A stretch of DNA of 64,000 bases from Pollenia angustigena (Eukaryota; Arthropoda; Insecta; Diptera; Polleniidae). Shown here piece by piece: positions 1 to 12,751 of this stretch. The first letter of the stretch is position 1. Each line of letters starts with the position of its first letter. The notes under the pieces are model-generated. The model had not been told where the DNA came from and ran no database searches. It saw nothing but the letters and a program-made list of their open reading frames with translations. The translations under genes were made by a program, and so were the position numbers. The stretch lies in contig OV884056.1 of the NCBI GenBank assembly GCA_930367215.1, positions 54,808,308 to 54,872,307 of the forward strand. Direction: 5' to 3'.

Positions 1-430
1 ACTGAAATCGATTATTGAGCTTTTAAAATCGATTTTTTTTATTTTTATCAAAATCTTGGCAATTTTAATTTTAATCTTATATAAATCGATGAAGTATGGG
101 CATGCACAATCGAACTTATTTTTTTGTGCGTACATACGTCTTTAGGTATGCTTTTGCAGTTTTCCAAGTCTAAAGTTGTAGTTTTTTCTTGAGCAATATT
201 TAGATCTAGTTATAAGCAGAGTAAAAACCAAAAATTATGTTATTTATCCTAACAAATACGAAATTACAAGAAAAATTTATGCATCTTTCTGGCATCAATG
301 ACATGCAAACGTGTTTTTTTAAACTAACTTAATAGTTACTTAGCAAAGAAACAGTTGCCACCGATCAGGAACTACTGTCATAATCCTTTGAAATACTATC
401 CATACATTCCACTATTATGGATAACAATCT
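1..430. other. AT-rich flank, no gene seen
   Basis: I see no coding signal, clear repeat or RNA gene here. Composition is strongly AT-rich up to about position 430, where it turns abruptly GC-richer at the start of the LINE. That switch is my main evidence for the LINE's 5' boundary. Confidence 0.5.
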
Positions 431-742
431 TGAAGCGATGTGGTGGCTTAAGTCTTGGCTGTGGTTCGTGTCTTGGCCCGGGCATTTTGCCAGTAACTGG
501 TGATTCCCGAGGCGAAGGCAAGGAACTTAAAGGCCTTGGCGACGAAAAGTTATCCATCCCCTAAACCGAGGTGTTATGCGACCCGTGCCTATCGGTTGGT
601 TTGCAGTCAGGGGTTACCGACTGTATTATTACGGAGCTTTGCTGATACCTGGGCACCTCAGCAAATAGACCACGCCCTTACCACGTTAATGGGGGCTATG
701 ACGTGGTGGACCTTTCAATTCCCCTACACTCGTGGGACCAAA

Positions 743-2290
743 ATGAACAACAACTCCAAAAAACAAACACAACAAGAACAAGCACAACAAAAACAAACAC
801 AACAAAAACAAACACAAAAAAAACAATTAACGATAACCGATGACGAACAGGCGAGAGAGAGGACAACGATTGACAGCGAGACGAAAAGGCCAGGGGCTGT
901 AACAGCCCGGGCAACCAATGAAGATCGGCTCAAGCTGATCGGAAGTGGTAGGGCAGCTCGACCAGAAGGCGGCTGTTCCAAAAACTGCGGCAAGGTACCT
1001 CTGAACTTCGCTCCAAGTACCTCCAAAACCGCTCAAGCCCTTTCCGTCATTGGAACGGATAAAACCCCTGCTTCGGGTGCTGCCAAGTTGGGTATGACTA
1101 AGTCGCCTGACAATGCAGCTTCCCATGTGTCTATTGTGCAAGGAGGGATGGCGATGATAACATCCAATCCCAAATTTGCACCACCCCCCGCCAAACTCGG
1201 CGACCGCAGAAAGTCCCCTTGGCACAAAAACCCTACAAAGAGGGCATCGAACACAAGGCGTGCTGCCTTGCGTTTCATCGACATTCTCGGCTCCAAGAAA
1301 GCTGAAGACCTCACCAATGAGCAAAAAGCTTCATTGGCATGGGCAAAAGCCCACATAGCTGAGCTGCCAAGTGCTACTCCTCTAGTCCCTGGAAAGGTGA
1401 CAATGCCTAAACGGCAACGTTCGGAGGAGGAAGCTGCAGCCGTGAAACAGCAACCAGGGACGAAACGTCCCAAAATTTCATCGAAACCGATGAACAAATC
1501 TTTTAGCGAGGTGGCCAAAGGTCACCTTGTACGAGCTATCATCGACAGAAGTGTTGATAATGGTGCCATTTCTCATACCAAGTGGGATCTGGTAAAACAA
1601 AAACTTATGGGTGTGTTCTGGACGACCCTCAGGGAAAATCCAGGGCCACCCCCTCAATGCGATGACGCTGGCTGGTACCAGGGTCACGTGAAGCTGATGG
1701 CTTGCGCAGATGAGCGCTCAGCGCTGCTTCTAAAGCGGGCCATTGAACTACTAGGAGAGGTTTGGGAAGGTGCCAGGCTTGACGTGGTGTTAGTTGGAGA
1801 GATACCACGGAGGCCGAGATCGATCGCCACCATACCCGCCGAACCATCGGAACCTGAGGAGATCTTGAGGATCATTCAGTGCTGCAACCCTCAACTGCCC
1901 ACACAGGACTGGAAAGTAGTGAAGGTTTCAGCTGCTGAAGGGTCCTCAAGGACGGCGATTGTGGTTATTAACCAGCAATCCTTGGAGCCACTGAGGGAGA
2001 GGCAGGGCAAGCTCTACTATGGTTTTAGTACGATCTTGCTCCGTGTCTACCGAAGTGACAACAAGGGCAATCCGGCTCCGTCGGTAAGTGAGGCCAAGCA
2101 ACCTAAGGAAAGCATGGCTTGCGACGATGCCGTGGGCTCAAGTGACAAAGAAGATACCCAGTCTGTCTCAGGATTGGTGGGTGACTTCTTTGATCACTTG
2201 GGTGACATGGTTGATGAGGACGTCAACATCACAGTGGTCGCCAAAATGGATCATGGTGAAGGTGCTACAGATAAACCTCCACCACTCTAA
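743..2290 (+). CDS. LINE ORF1 protein
   Basis: This is the ORF1 product of the surrounding LINE, expected to bind element RNA and take it to target DNA. The frame is open from 500, but I choose the ATG at 743: it has a fly-like CAAAATG context and begins the protein with MNNNSKK, giving 515 residues. Residues 1-35 are a Lys/Gln-rich low-complexity stretch. The middle is basic and Ser/Pro-rich. Residues about 300-430 (GWYQGHVKLMAC ... LYYGFSTILLRVYR) form a globular alpha/beta region resembling the DUF4780-type domain I associate with ORF1 proteins of insect LINEs. I see no CCHC knuckle. The last 38 nt overlap ORF2 in another frame, as is common in these elements. The frame is intact. Confidence 0.8.
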   Translation: MNNNSKKQTQQEQAQQKQTQQKQTQKKQLTITDDEQARERTTIDSETKRPGAVTARATNEDRLKLIGSGRAARPEGGCSKNCGKVPLNFAPSTSKTAQALSVIGTDKTPASGAAKLGMTKSPDNAASHVSIVQGGMAMITSNPKFAPPPAKLGDRRKSPWHKNPTKRASNTRRAALRFIDILGSKKAEDLTNEQKASLAWAKAHIAELPSATPLVPGKVTMPKRQRSEEEAAAVKQQPGTKRPKISSKPMNKSFSEVAKGHLVRAIIDRSVDNGAISHTKWDLVKQKLMGVFWTTLRENPGPPPQCDDAGWYQGHVKLMACADERSALLLKRAIELLGEVWEGARLDVVLVGEIPRRPRSIATIPAEPSEPEEILRIIQCCNPQLPTQDWKVVKVSAAEGSSRTAIVVINQQSLEPLRERQGKLYYGFSTILLRVYRSDNKGNPAPSVSEAKQPKESMACDDAVGSSDKEDTQSVSGLVGDFFDHLGDMVDEDVNITVVAKMDHGEGATDKPPPL

Positions 2291-5200
2291 AGCAGCATCT
2301 GCTGCACTGCTCCTCCGCGTGGTGGAAAGAGGGGAGGAGCTCGTGATGGTCCAAGAACCCTGGATTCACAAGAATCGGGTTTGCGGACTAAACCTAAAAG
2401 GCTACAAGCTATTGTTTGCGAAAGGTACAGGTAACATAAGATCTTGTGTCTTAGCTAAAAACTCTTTGAATATCTTCATTCTTTCTGATTACAGTGATGA
2501 AGATACTTCTACTGTCGCTCTTGAGACACCGGACGGCATAGTCTGGATGGTCTCGGCGTACATGGCGCATGACCACGGGCAGGACCCTCCCAACGGGCTC
2601 ATCCGTGATGCCGTAATAAAGGCTGCGGGCACTGGAACGCCGATCATAATCTGTGCCGATGCTAATGCGCACCACACTATATGGGGTAGTACGGACACAA
2701 ATGTAAGAGGTGAGTCGCTTTTCTCCTTTATTATTAATTATAATTTAGGAGTAGTAAATAGGGGCTGTGAGCCTACGTTTGTGGTTGCAAATAGGTGTGA
2801 GGTTCTTGATGTCACGCTAGTTAGTATAAACCACATCAATTTGATCGAGAGTTGGATGGTATCGAATGACTGTTCACTCTCTGATCACAGATATGTGGAA
2901 TTTAGTCTAGGGCTTAGGTCTTCGGGATCGATGGCTATATTGAATAGGAGACGGACGAACTGGGGGATTCAACACTCCTCTCTGATCCGGTCTCTATCTG
3001 ACCCTCCTAGGGTTGATGATATCGGGGGGATTGATGCGGCAGTGGATCTGCTTTCGAACTCACTGCAGTTGGCGACGTCCTTGGCGTGAAGCCAAGGGTG
3101 CGTAGGGGTAGGAACCGGCCACCATGGTGGGATCCTGACATTGCGCAGGCGAGAACTGACTGTCGTAGGCTGTTCAATGTGGCGAAGCGCCAAGGCAACT
3201 GGGCGGACTATAAGTCATCATTGAATAAGTTTAGAAACTTGGTAAGATCAGCGAAAAGGACTGCTTGGAGTAACTTCTGTAGCGGCGTGGAAGGATCCTC
3301 TGAGACGAACCGTTTACGTAAGATAATGGCTTCGAGCCCGATGGTTCCGACCTACGTCCGGAAATCGGATGGTAGTTGGACTACAAATAGTCAAGAAACA
3401 CTGGAGGTGTTAATTGATACTCACTTTCCTGGAAACTCCCAATGGGGTATGCGGGATCAAGCGTGGGAGGCGACTCCCATTCCTATGTCCATTCCTTTGG
3501 ACTATGACAGGATTAAATGGGCTATCGATAGCTTTAGCCCATATAAATCTCCGGGTATGGATGGTATAATTCCGGCGGACCTGCAGAGGAATTCGGCCCT
3601 GATAATACCCTGGTTGCTGGCCATATACAAGGGATGCGCTAGATTTTCGTATCTTCCTGTGAAATGGACCCTGTGTAGAGTGGTCTTTATACCCAAAGGG
3701 GGTAAGGCTTCTCACACCGAGCCGAAGGACTACAGACCGATCAGTCTTGCATCCTTTCTTCTAAAGACTCTTGAGAGGGTTATCGATGTGCACTTGAGGA
3801 TGACTATCCCAAGAGGTCTACTCTCTGCCTCTCAACATGCCTATACAAAGGGCAAGTCTGTTGAGACGGCTCTTCACTCTCTGGTAGGAACTATTGAGAG
3901 ATCGCTCGAATTCAAGGAGTACACACTAGTGGCCTTTCTCGATATTGAGGGAGCCTTCAACAATGTCAACCCGGACTCTATCGTGACGTCAATGAGGAGT
4001 CTGGGGATCGATGTTGGCATATGTAGATTTGTGGACAATCTATTGAGGAATAGGGTCATTTGCTCTACGATAGGTGAAACCAGTGTTCAGAGGCTGGTGA
4101 GCAGGGGCACTCCCCAAGGGGGAGTTCTATCCCCACTATTGTGGAACCTGACTATGAACACCATGTTGACAAAGATGGACAACATGAGGATCAAAGTAGT
4201 GGCGTATGCTGATGATGTTTCAGTGGCCATCACAGGGGGGCATTTGGGAGTTATGTCCCAGTGTATGGAGGCTGCCTTGAAGGTACTCAGCATCTGGAGT
4301 GCATCGTGCGGACTGGGTGTAAATCCGTCTAAGACGGAACTGGTACTCTTTACGAGGAAGTATAGGACCGAGGACTTTAGACTTCCAAGGTTAAATGGAA
4401 CTGAGCTTCAGATATCTCACAGTGCCAAGTATCTGGGCGTGGTTCTGGATAGCAGGCTGTCATGGGGACTTAATGTCCGGATGAGAGTGGAAAAGGCAAT
4501 AGTTGCCATTTATGCGTGTAGGGGTGCAATTGGCAGAAACTGGGGTATGAACCTGAGGTGTGTCAACTGGATCTTTGAAGCTGTGGTAAAGCCGACCCTG
4601 TACTATGGAGTCGTTGTATGGTGGACTGCATTGGATAAGAGCACACACCGCGCGATGCTTGAGAAAGTATACAGACTTGTCGCGTTGATGATCACGGGAT
4701 CAATGCGATCTACTCCCACGAAGGCGCTGTTAACGTTATTGAACTGGCTCCCGGTGGACATAACGGCCAAACAGCTGGCTCTTTGCTCGGCGACACGGCT
4801 GCACGCAACGAACGGCTGGTCGACCCGTGACTATGGACACGCCAGAATAATCGGAAGTACGATTGTCCCTGACGGTGTGGATTACTGCACCCCGGTGCCG
4901 TTCTTTGGTGCGGGGTTCGTGACACAAGCGGCGCACGGCAACGTGCTGTCGGATTCCTTCCGGGAACCTACCCTAGGGGTTTATACTGATGGTTCAAGGA
5001 AGGGTGAGAGAGTTGGCGGAGGTTTCTTCATAGAGGAACTGGATGTGAAGGTTTCCTTTCGTCTGCCGGACGGATGCAGTGTCCTGCAGGCGGAAATCTC
5101 GGCTATAAGGCGGGCGGCAAACTGGCTGAGGTATCATCGCATATCGGGGGATATACGTATATTTACTGACAGCAAGGCTGCCCTTGCCTCCCTAGCGGGT

Positions 5201-5833
5201 GTCTACACGAAATCTAGGTTAACTGTAGAATGTCGGATGTCTTTGAATGAGATTGCGAAACATTCAAGGGTAACGCTTATATGGATACCGGGTCACTCGG
5301 AGTGCCCGGGTAATCTAATGGCAGATGGGCTGGCCAGACAAGGTGGTCGCATGGATGACGCATTCATCGATCAATTTGTTGGTCTTCCAATGGCTCACTG
5401 TAAATTACTCATCAGGCGCGAGTCGTACAGAGTTGCGCAGATGCGGTGGACCTGTGAGTCCACCTGCTTGATATCCAGGATCCTTTGGCCTGGATATGAT
5501 GAACGGAGAACTAGCTCTCTACTTGGTTTCAACAGGAACCAGATTAGGACGGTGATATCGGTTTTAACTGGACACTGGCCGGTAGGGACTCATGCTGCGA
5601 GGATGGGTCTGGAATTTAATGACTACTGTAGGAGTTGCCAGAACGAGGAGGAAGAGGAGACTGTTCTTCACTTCCTTTGTTATTGCCCTGGATTGCGGGG
5701 CATTAGGGAAAAATACCTTGGGGAACCGGTGTTTTCCTGTCTGGGGGATCTGTCCATGACAGAACTAAAAACGCTCCTTCTCTTCATTAGGAAGACGAAG
5801 TGGTTGGAACCTGCAGTGACGCCATCTGAGTGA
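2253..5833 (+). pseudogene. LINE ORF2: endonuclease-RT-RNase H, one frameshift
   Basis: This is the replication protein of the LINE. The start is the ATG at 2253, inside the ORF1 overlap, just before the LQINLHHSKAA endonuclease motif. The APE-type endonuclease also shows QEPW, DANAHHTIWG and SDHRYVEF, so its key Asn, Glu, Asp and His are present. The frame closes at 3089, while the rest of the protein runs to 5833 in a different frame, so a single indel near 3020-3086 separates endonuclease from RT. RT has FLDIEGAF (motif A), TPQGGVLSP (motif B) and YADD (motif C, about 4203). RNase H (about 4975-5345) keeps TDGS, QAE, TDSK and a late Asp in GHSECPGNLMAD. A C..C...H...C cluster follows at about 5630-5690. 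Apart from the one shift the copy looks young. Confidence 0.9.
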
Positions 5834-5936
5834 CTGATCTAGGGGATGGGCATTGGCGCCGGGTATCACAAAGGGACCACTGAAGGACCCAAGTGAGCTG
5901 TCTTTTGATGGCTGCCCATGGAACCTAACCTAACCT

Positions 5937-6948
5937 TCCGGCTTGTCACAGAAATCAATTAAGTTCAAAAATGATTTCGTTTAATGTGAAGCAAAATACG
6001 AAATCACTTAATCTTTCGATCGGAATTACATAATTTATGTGACAGGCCTGATTGACTACACAAGAACAAAATTTTATTATGTGAAATGTAAATGCACTTG
6101 TTCCTCTAAAGGCCATCCCACTTTTTACGAGAAAATTATAAAAAGTAGTCATATCTACAAACTGCAAAAATCTCAGTTCAATTTCTCTAGTATCCCCCTA
6201 GTATCTATCACAGGAGTACATTATGAATTATTAAGACGCTTCCAGATCAAATTACAAGTTATTACATGTAGCAGAATGATAAATGCAAAAAAAATTTGCC
6301 TAGTATGCAAATGAAACAGCAATTCTTTATAACAAAAAATACTCTTGGAGACATATGCCAACCACAGTTCATAAAATGTTGTACCATGGGGAACAATGCA
6401 AAAAACAAAACAAAAACAGTATGCTACCAATTGTAGAAAAAAGGAACAAAGACTATCGATTCTTCCGTGAGCATAGTGCAAGAAAAATTTCCAGATGTAC
6501 TAAAGACCCACACACACACCCACAGACCCATTCATGTCTAGCATTCGACAAAAATGGAAATCAACTTCAATCGAATTAAAGGAAAGCTAAACAACTTTTG
6601 GAAAATGATACTCAAAGCTATTTAAAAGAAATTTTAACTAAAATAGTTAATAGATTATAATTTGATTTTGATTTAAGTATATATTTGAAGCCGTCAGCGC
6701 AAAAGTGGTGTAAGCCTCAATTTTTCATACTCTGACTTATCTACGCCAAATTGATTAAAACTGCGAAAATAAAATAAGAAACTAGTTTATCTCTATTTAT
6801 TTTTGCTAATACAAAAGTAGCCAAAGCCACACAAATATGTAATGTGGCTTACACTTCTTTTGAGCTGACAGCCTCATTTGTATTAATACATATAAGTATG
6901 TATAAATATAAAAAAAAATATTAAAACCAAAATAAGTTAAATTACTTA
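5937..6948. other. AT-rich intergenic DNA
   Basis: I see no gene. Short ORFs here have no recognisable domain and low-complexity composition. A short segment near 6030-6050 (ACAGGCCTGATT) resembles the termini of the MITE family found at 21.3 and 59.3 kb, but I cannot delimit an element. Confidence 0.4.
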
Positions 6949-7167
6949 GGCCCATTTTCACAACTTATCGATAGCTAAAAGTAGACTTTAATCGGCCTTA
7001 TAAAAAGTTTTCCATTATTATAACTTTACTTTAACCTAAAGGGAGCGATAAAATAAATTAAGGTTCATCCTATCTGGTAGATAAAATTAAAGTTGTAACA
7101 ATGGAACAGTTTGTATATGGCCGATAAAATCCTACCTTTAGCTATCGGTAAGTTGTGAAAACGGGCC
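6949..7167. mobile_element. MITE, TSD TTA
   Basis: A 219-bp element with imperfect terminal inverted repeats of about 30 bp, starting GGCCCATTTTCACAAC and ending as its complement (GTTGTGAAAACGGGCC). It is flanked on both sides by TTA (6946-6948 and 7168-7170). A TWA-type 3-bp duplication is the classic PIF/Harbinger signature. No coding content. Confidence 0.8.
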
Positions 7168-7271
7168 TTAAAATTTTATCGAAAGCCAAGAATACTATTT
7201 GGGCATTTTTAAAAATGTTCTTTTTCAGTTTTATCCTTATAACAACTCGTCTCGTCTCAAAAAAGCCAACC

Positions 7272-7318
7272 TTTGGCCCCTGTGAATATTGGGACTAGAA
7301 AATTTTACAGGGGCCAAA
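7272..7318. repeat. Perfect 12-bp inverted repeat (stem-loop)
   Basis: TTTGGCCCCTGT at 7272-7283 is exactly complementary to ACAGGGGCCAAA at 7307-7318, with 23 nt between. It is GC-rich in AT-rich surroundings. It may be a very short MITE relic; no function can be assigned. Confidence 0.6.
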
Positions 7319-7411
7319 TGTTTGCATTTTCTGACAGGACCTCAGTTCGATAATAAAAAATAAGTATGTATCAGTTGTAAAATACAAGCGAAAAAATGAG
7401 AAATTATAAAA

Positions 7412-8180
7412 AAAAACAAGTAAGAAAGTATAGTCGGTCAAGCCCGACCATATGATACCCTACACCACAGTATTTAAAAACACATCATGCTTATGTGTCC
7501 ATATTAATATGGATTTATCTATGTTTATTAACTTCATTAAAATCGGGTTGAAAGTTTGTAAGAGACAGAAATTGCCCCCTACCTCCCCTTGTGATCCTAT
7601 TTTTAAAAAACTGTATAGCTTAAAATCGGTTTGAGAGGCAGAAATTGCCCCTATCTCCCCTCGTGGTCCTATTTTCTTAAAAATGCATAGCTTATGTGTC
7701 CGTATAAATATGGATCTATCTATGTTTTAAATTTTATTAAAATCGGTTTGATAGTTTCTGAGAGGAAGAAATTTCCCCCTCTCTTCTCTCGTGGTCCTAC
7801 GATTCGGCCCATTTTCAATAGGCTTAGTCAATAAAACCTATGACCCAAATTTTCGGTCATGTTCTGACAATCGCACGATTTGATATCGCAAAACACCAAA
7901 TTTATTTTATGATGTTCTTTCACTCGTGCGTTTAGCTTGCGATCTGCCATAGTTTTTTTTATAAATATTTTACAAAACTTCTAACTATTGCGATTTACAG
8001 AACACCTAATTTGCAATTTTAAGTCAGAATCGCTAATTTTAAGCGTTTTGCGATTGTCAGAACATGCCCGTTTATCAAATTATCTTCAAAATTGCGACCT
8101 GTACTTTGCCAATATTTTAAGGCGTTACACACATCAGCACAAATGCATATCCTCCCACTATTGCGGTGTGGGTATATACA
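7412..8180 (+). repeat. Dispersed fly repeat, family M, copy 1
   Basis: It begins AACAAGTAAGAAAGTATAG, continues with CGGTCAAGCCCGACC and CATATGATACCCTACACC, carries internal near-repeats around AAAATCGGTTTGA, and ends CACAAATGCAT ... GTGTGGGTAT. Copies also lie at 20.0-26.2, 55.8-56.4 and 61.0-61.7 kb. The fuller copies contain a GTCCGTCC/GGCT-rich core reminiscent of dipteran mini-me-type repeats with proto-microsatellites; that name is from memory. This copy lacks the core and is split by the MITE at 7854-8070. Confidence 0.75.
7854..8070. mobile_element. MITE of the CATGTTCTG family, TSD TTT
   Basis: A 217-bp element with TIRs CGGTCATGTTCTGACAATCG and CGGGCATGTTCTGACAATCG (second read on the complement). 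It interrupts family M copy 1: the other copies read straight through this point. TTT is duplicated at 7851-7853 and 8071-8073. Relatives with similar ends and 3-bp TSDs lie at 21326-21563 and 59280-59536. Confidence 0.8.
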
Positions 8181-8215
8181 TATATATTTGAAATATTCAA
8201 CTTTTACACAAAAAC

Positions 8216-8455
8216 TCGAGAAATAAATAAAACTGCGGCTGTAGGAAAAATCGCCCAAAGAAAAATGGTCCAAGAAAAAAAAATTAAAAATCGCCCAAAA
8301 GAACATGAAAAATTACCCAAAAAGTTAAATATGAAATTTTTCCCAAAAAAAAACGAAAAAGGGCAAAAAAAAAAAATGAAAAATGAGCCAAAAAGCAAAA
8401 TCGATTTTTTCAAAAAAAAAAAAAAAAAAAAAATGAAAAATTTCCCAAAAAAAGT
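8216..8455 (+). repeat. Degenerate A-rich tandem repeat
   Basis: Repeats of the type AAAATCGCCCAAA / AAAATTACCCAAA interspersed with poly(A) runs. An open frame through it gives a Lys/Pro/Asn-rich product typical of translated low complexity, so I do not call a gene. Confidence 0.6.
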
Positions 8456-8654
8456 GTTTATTATTCATATAAATTTAGTTACATACAAATGTAAGTCTGC
8501 AAAAAATTACATTGTATCTTCAACAGCTGCTCGGCAGTATGGACAGTAATACTAATTTGAGCCCTCCACCAAACTTTGTGCACTAAATATATATAGCTAA
8601 ATATTAATTAATCACTGCATAGTTATAATCAATTACTCAAAACAGAATATAGCT

Positions 8655-8815
8655 TTTTGCAAGGTGGTATGTCATAACGTCCAGTGTCGTAGTGTTAATG
8701 GACACTTGTGACACTTTTGAAAATGTCATAATGTCCGTGGGCATTAAGACATTTTGCAAATGGACATTATATCATTTTTAAAAATGTCATAAGGTCCATA
8801 ATTACTAAAGATGTT
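8655..8815. repeat. Short direct and inverted GTCATAANGTCC motifs
   Basis: The motif occurs as GTCATAACGTCC, GTCATAATGTCC and GTCATAAGGTCC, with inverted versions (GGACATTATATCA, GGACAC). It is probably the remains of a small palindromic element; edges are not defined. Confidence 0.5.
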
Positions 8816-8838
8816 AAATACAAAAAAAGATCTACATA

Positions 8839-8981
8839 CACGCAGAGAAAAACATGTTTTATTATGGTCACAACCAATAAAATTTTTTTTAAAGAAACTT
8901 ATTTTACCATAATATAGAAGTCGGTAACATAATATGGTTAAACATTTTTTAAAAATGGTTTTGTTGTTTTTTCTCTGGGTG
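8839..8981. mobile_element. Small MITE with CACSCAGAGAAAAA termini
   Basis: A 143-bp AT-rich element whose ends are inverted copies (CACGCAGAGAAAAA and CACCCAGAGAAAAA on the complement). Neighbouring CATA is present on both sides but may be chance. No coding content. Confidence 0.6.
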
Positions 8982-9017
8982 CATACATATATTAAACATA
9001 TAACGGAAACACTTTTG

Positions 9018-9575
9018 GGCGCAAGGATTTTCTCCCCTATGGTGTAACAAATACCGGCAGCGCTTACTAAAGAGTATCGGCATAGCCGGCCTTCGGCCGG
9101 GCGCAAGGATTTTCTACTCTATGGTATAACAAAAACCGGATTCGCTAACTAAAGCTTCTCTGCATAGCCGGCCTTCGGCCGGGCGCAAGGATTTTCTCCT
9201 CTATGGTATAACAAAGACCGGCTTCGCTTACTAAAGCTTCTCTGCCAGACGGCCTTTGGGCGGGCGCAAGGATTTTTTTCCTTTATGGTATAACAAGTAC
9301 TGGTTTCGCTAAGTAAAGCTTCTAAAAACTGCCTTGTTTCCGAACGAAGGCCGACTTCGCAGAGAAGCTTTAGTTAGCGAAGCCAGTATTTGTTATACCA
9401 TAGAGGAGACAATCCTTGCGCCCGGCCGAAGGCCGGCTATGCAGAGAAGCTTTAGTTAGCGAAGCCGGTTTTTGTTATAAAATGGAGGAGAAAATCCTTG
9501 CTCCTGGCCGAAGGCCTGCTGTGCAGAGAAGCTTTAGTTAGCGAAGCCGGTACTTGTTTTATCAAAGAGAAGAAA
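9018..9575. repeat. Palindromic array of ~81-bp units
   Basis: About four direct units (9018-9335) are followed by about three units in the opposite orientation (9345-9575), making one large cruciform-capable palindrome. Each unit contains GCGCAAGGATTTTCTCC, CTATGGTATAACAA, a CCGG(C/T)TTCGCT segment, AAAGCTTCTCTG, and its own small palindrome CCGGCCTTCGGCCGG. A stray partial unit lies inside the foldback at 15.2-15.8 kb. The units are GC-rich compared with their surroundings. Confidence 0.85.
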
Positions 9576-9579
9576 ATTA

Positions 9580-10660
9580 AAATTAATTTTAACCACCTTC
9601 TCTCAAAATTTATTCTAAATATTTCCCCATATACGCACACAAAATAGTCATATCATCAGCTTATTATTGGTTTGGCACATATACCAAAAAGTTGTAGTGG
9701 AGTAAATCGACAACACTTTTCAACACTGCTTCTGTCATGTTTATAAAAAAATGTAAATTTTGTGTACAATCATGAACGAACTTACAAGTTAATAGTATTT
9801 TATTGAAAGTGAAAAGTGGCGTATGCGGACTTTTCTTAATTTATTTTTAAAAAGTAGCTTTTTGCGCTGCATACGTATACATAATACTGCTGTGTATTAA
9901 GTTGTTAGCATTTTATTTTGCGTTTACTACTTTTTTTTCTTACGCCAATAAAGTAAAGCAAGAAAAAAATTTATTTTCTTGCCATTTAATTTTGCTTTTA
10001 CTTTAAATACTTACTTTTCGTACGGCAACGAAACAAAGCAAGTGAAATTTTTTTTTGTCGTTTTTGTATGAGGAATTTACAGCATTGGCATGTAGAGCAA
10101 TACAATACTCAATTAACTTTAAAAATTTAATATCGGTAGGTCGTCAAACCAATAATTAGCTGACGATATTTAATTACTCTGCTGTTAAATATTTTTACGT
10201 TTTTTGTGCATGTTCTATTACAATCTATGCTTTTGCTATACTATTTTGTTGATATTCTTGTTTTTTTGAAAACACAAGTACTAAAAAAGTTGTATAGAAA
10301 AACTTTTAGAAATGTTTGATTTATTTGATTGGGTCATGTTCTGTTATTCATGTTAACTTTGAAATACGAATACGCTTATTTCACTAAAAAGCATTAACAT
10401 AAAAAAATTTTGTACAGAAAATTGCTTATAAATTTATAGAAAATTCATAAATAAAAAAAATATGTGTAGGTATATAAATAGAATTTTGAAAATAGTTTAT
10501 TGTTAAAAATGCTGCTGCATAATTTTCTTTACGTGAAACATACAAAAAAATTCTCAAATTGAGCTCTAACTTACTAAATATATAATTAAATAATTAAAAA
10601 GATACATTTGCAAATAATTTTCAAAATTATGGGCTCGTATTAGAAATACATGTTTTCGAG
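9580..10660. other. AT-rich DNA downstream of Caf1-55, nothing clear
   Basis: No gene or delimitable repeat seen. The right part should contain the 3' UTR of the minus-strand Caf1-55 gene: TTTATT near 10495 would be an AATAAA on the gene strand, but I cannot be sure it is used. Confidence 0.4.
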
Positions 10661-10666
10661 TGCAAT

Positions 10667-12011
<1,345 letters not shown>

Positions 12012-12751
12012 GTTAATTATTAAATAAAATTTGTTTGCTTAATATTTTTTCTTTAACACCATCAAAAGCCAAGCAGCAGTGGTAGTCCCGCCAAAACAAT
12101 GTTTCCGTATTTTGTTTTGTTTGATGAAATATGTATTTTTTGCAGCTGCGTCGCGGCCTCAGTTCAGTGTATTTTACAAATGTTCAAAACTTGATAAAAA
12201 ATGTAATTATTTAAAAAAATTATTTGCAGTAAAAAAAGGTATGTAATTTTTTTTTTGTTTTTGTTAATTTTGAGAATGTATTTTGCAAGTTATCAATAAA
12301 ATTTACCGGAAAATGTGCAAATAATTTGCTAGACACAGCCGCCATAAAAATTATAATTATATGACTGGGTTAGCAGGAATGTAGTGGAATAAAATGAAAA
12401 CAGGTAAAAACTTGGCAGCATTGTTGGTAAAGTAATAATAAATAAAGTTACAATTTCTAAGCAAATAATAATAATTATAATAAGTTAAGAAGGTTAAGAA
12501 GAAAATTATTAAATATTGTCATCCAAATAAAATTTTAATTTTTATTTAACTTTGTTTAAATTTAGAATGTTGATGTTTAAGGTTCAAGTTTTTGCATAAT
12601 TACATATCTTTGCATATAAACATTCTGGCAGCACTTTTAATTGAGAAAAAAGAGAGCATTAATAATTTGCTTTTTTGTTGACATCATTTTTTTACCAATT
12701 TCTTGCAAATTTATTAACAAAATACTGTAATTGAAGCAAAATTTTAAGAAA
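12012..12751. promoter_or_regulatory. Divergent intergenic region between Caf1-55 and DCTN3
   Basis: 740 bp separate the two divergent start codons, so both promoters should lie here. I see no clear TATA box or DRE (TATCGATA). The sequence is AT-rich with runs of TAAT repeats around 12430-12490. Its regulatory role is inferred from gene arrangement only. Confidence 0.5.

Larger units (their letters stand above)
440..5936 (+). mobile_element. LINE (RNase H-bearing non-LTR retrotransposon), near full length
   Basis: A GC-richer block holds two overlapping ORFs in the order of non-LTR retrotransposons: an ORF1 (nucleic-acid-binding type), then endonuclease, reverse transcriptase, RNase H and a C-terminal Cys/His cluster. 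It ends in a short AACCTAACCTAACC tail rather than poly(A). An RNase H domain after RT is typical of the I/LOA/R1-related groups; I favour LOA-like but cannot confirm it. I could not find convincing target-site duplications, so both boundaries are approximate. One frameshift in ORF2 makes this copy inactive as read. Confidence 0.9.

Noticed and set aside
827..1324. Minus-strand ORFs over the LINE
   Set aside because: They mirror the coding strand of ORF1/ORF2 and have no domain of their own.
5922..5936. Telomeric (CCTAA)n repeat
   Set aside because: Only two to three units at the 3' end of the LINE, which is better explained as the element's tail. Flies generally lack TTAGG telomeres.
8166..8549. 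127-codon Lys-rich ORF
   Set aside because: It is a translation of an A-rich degenerate repeat.
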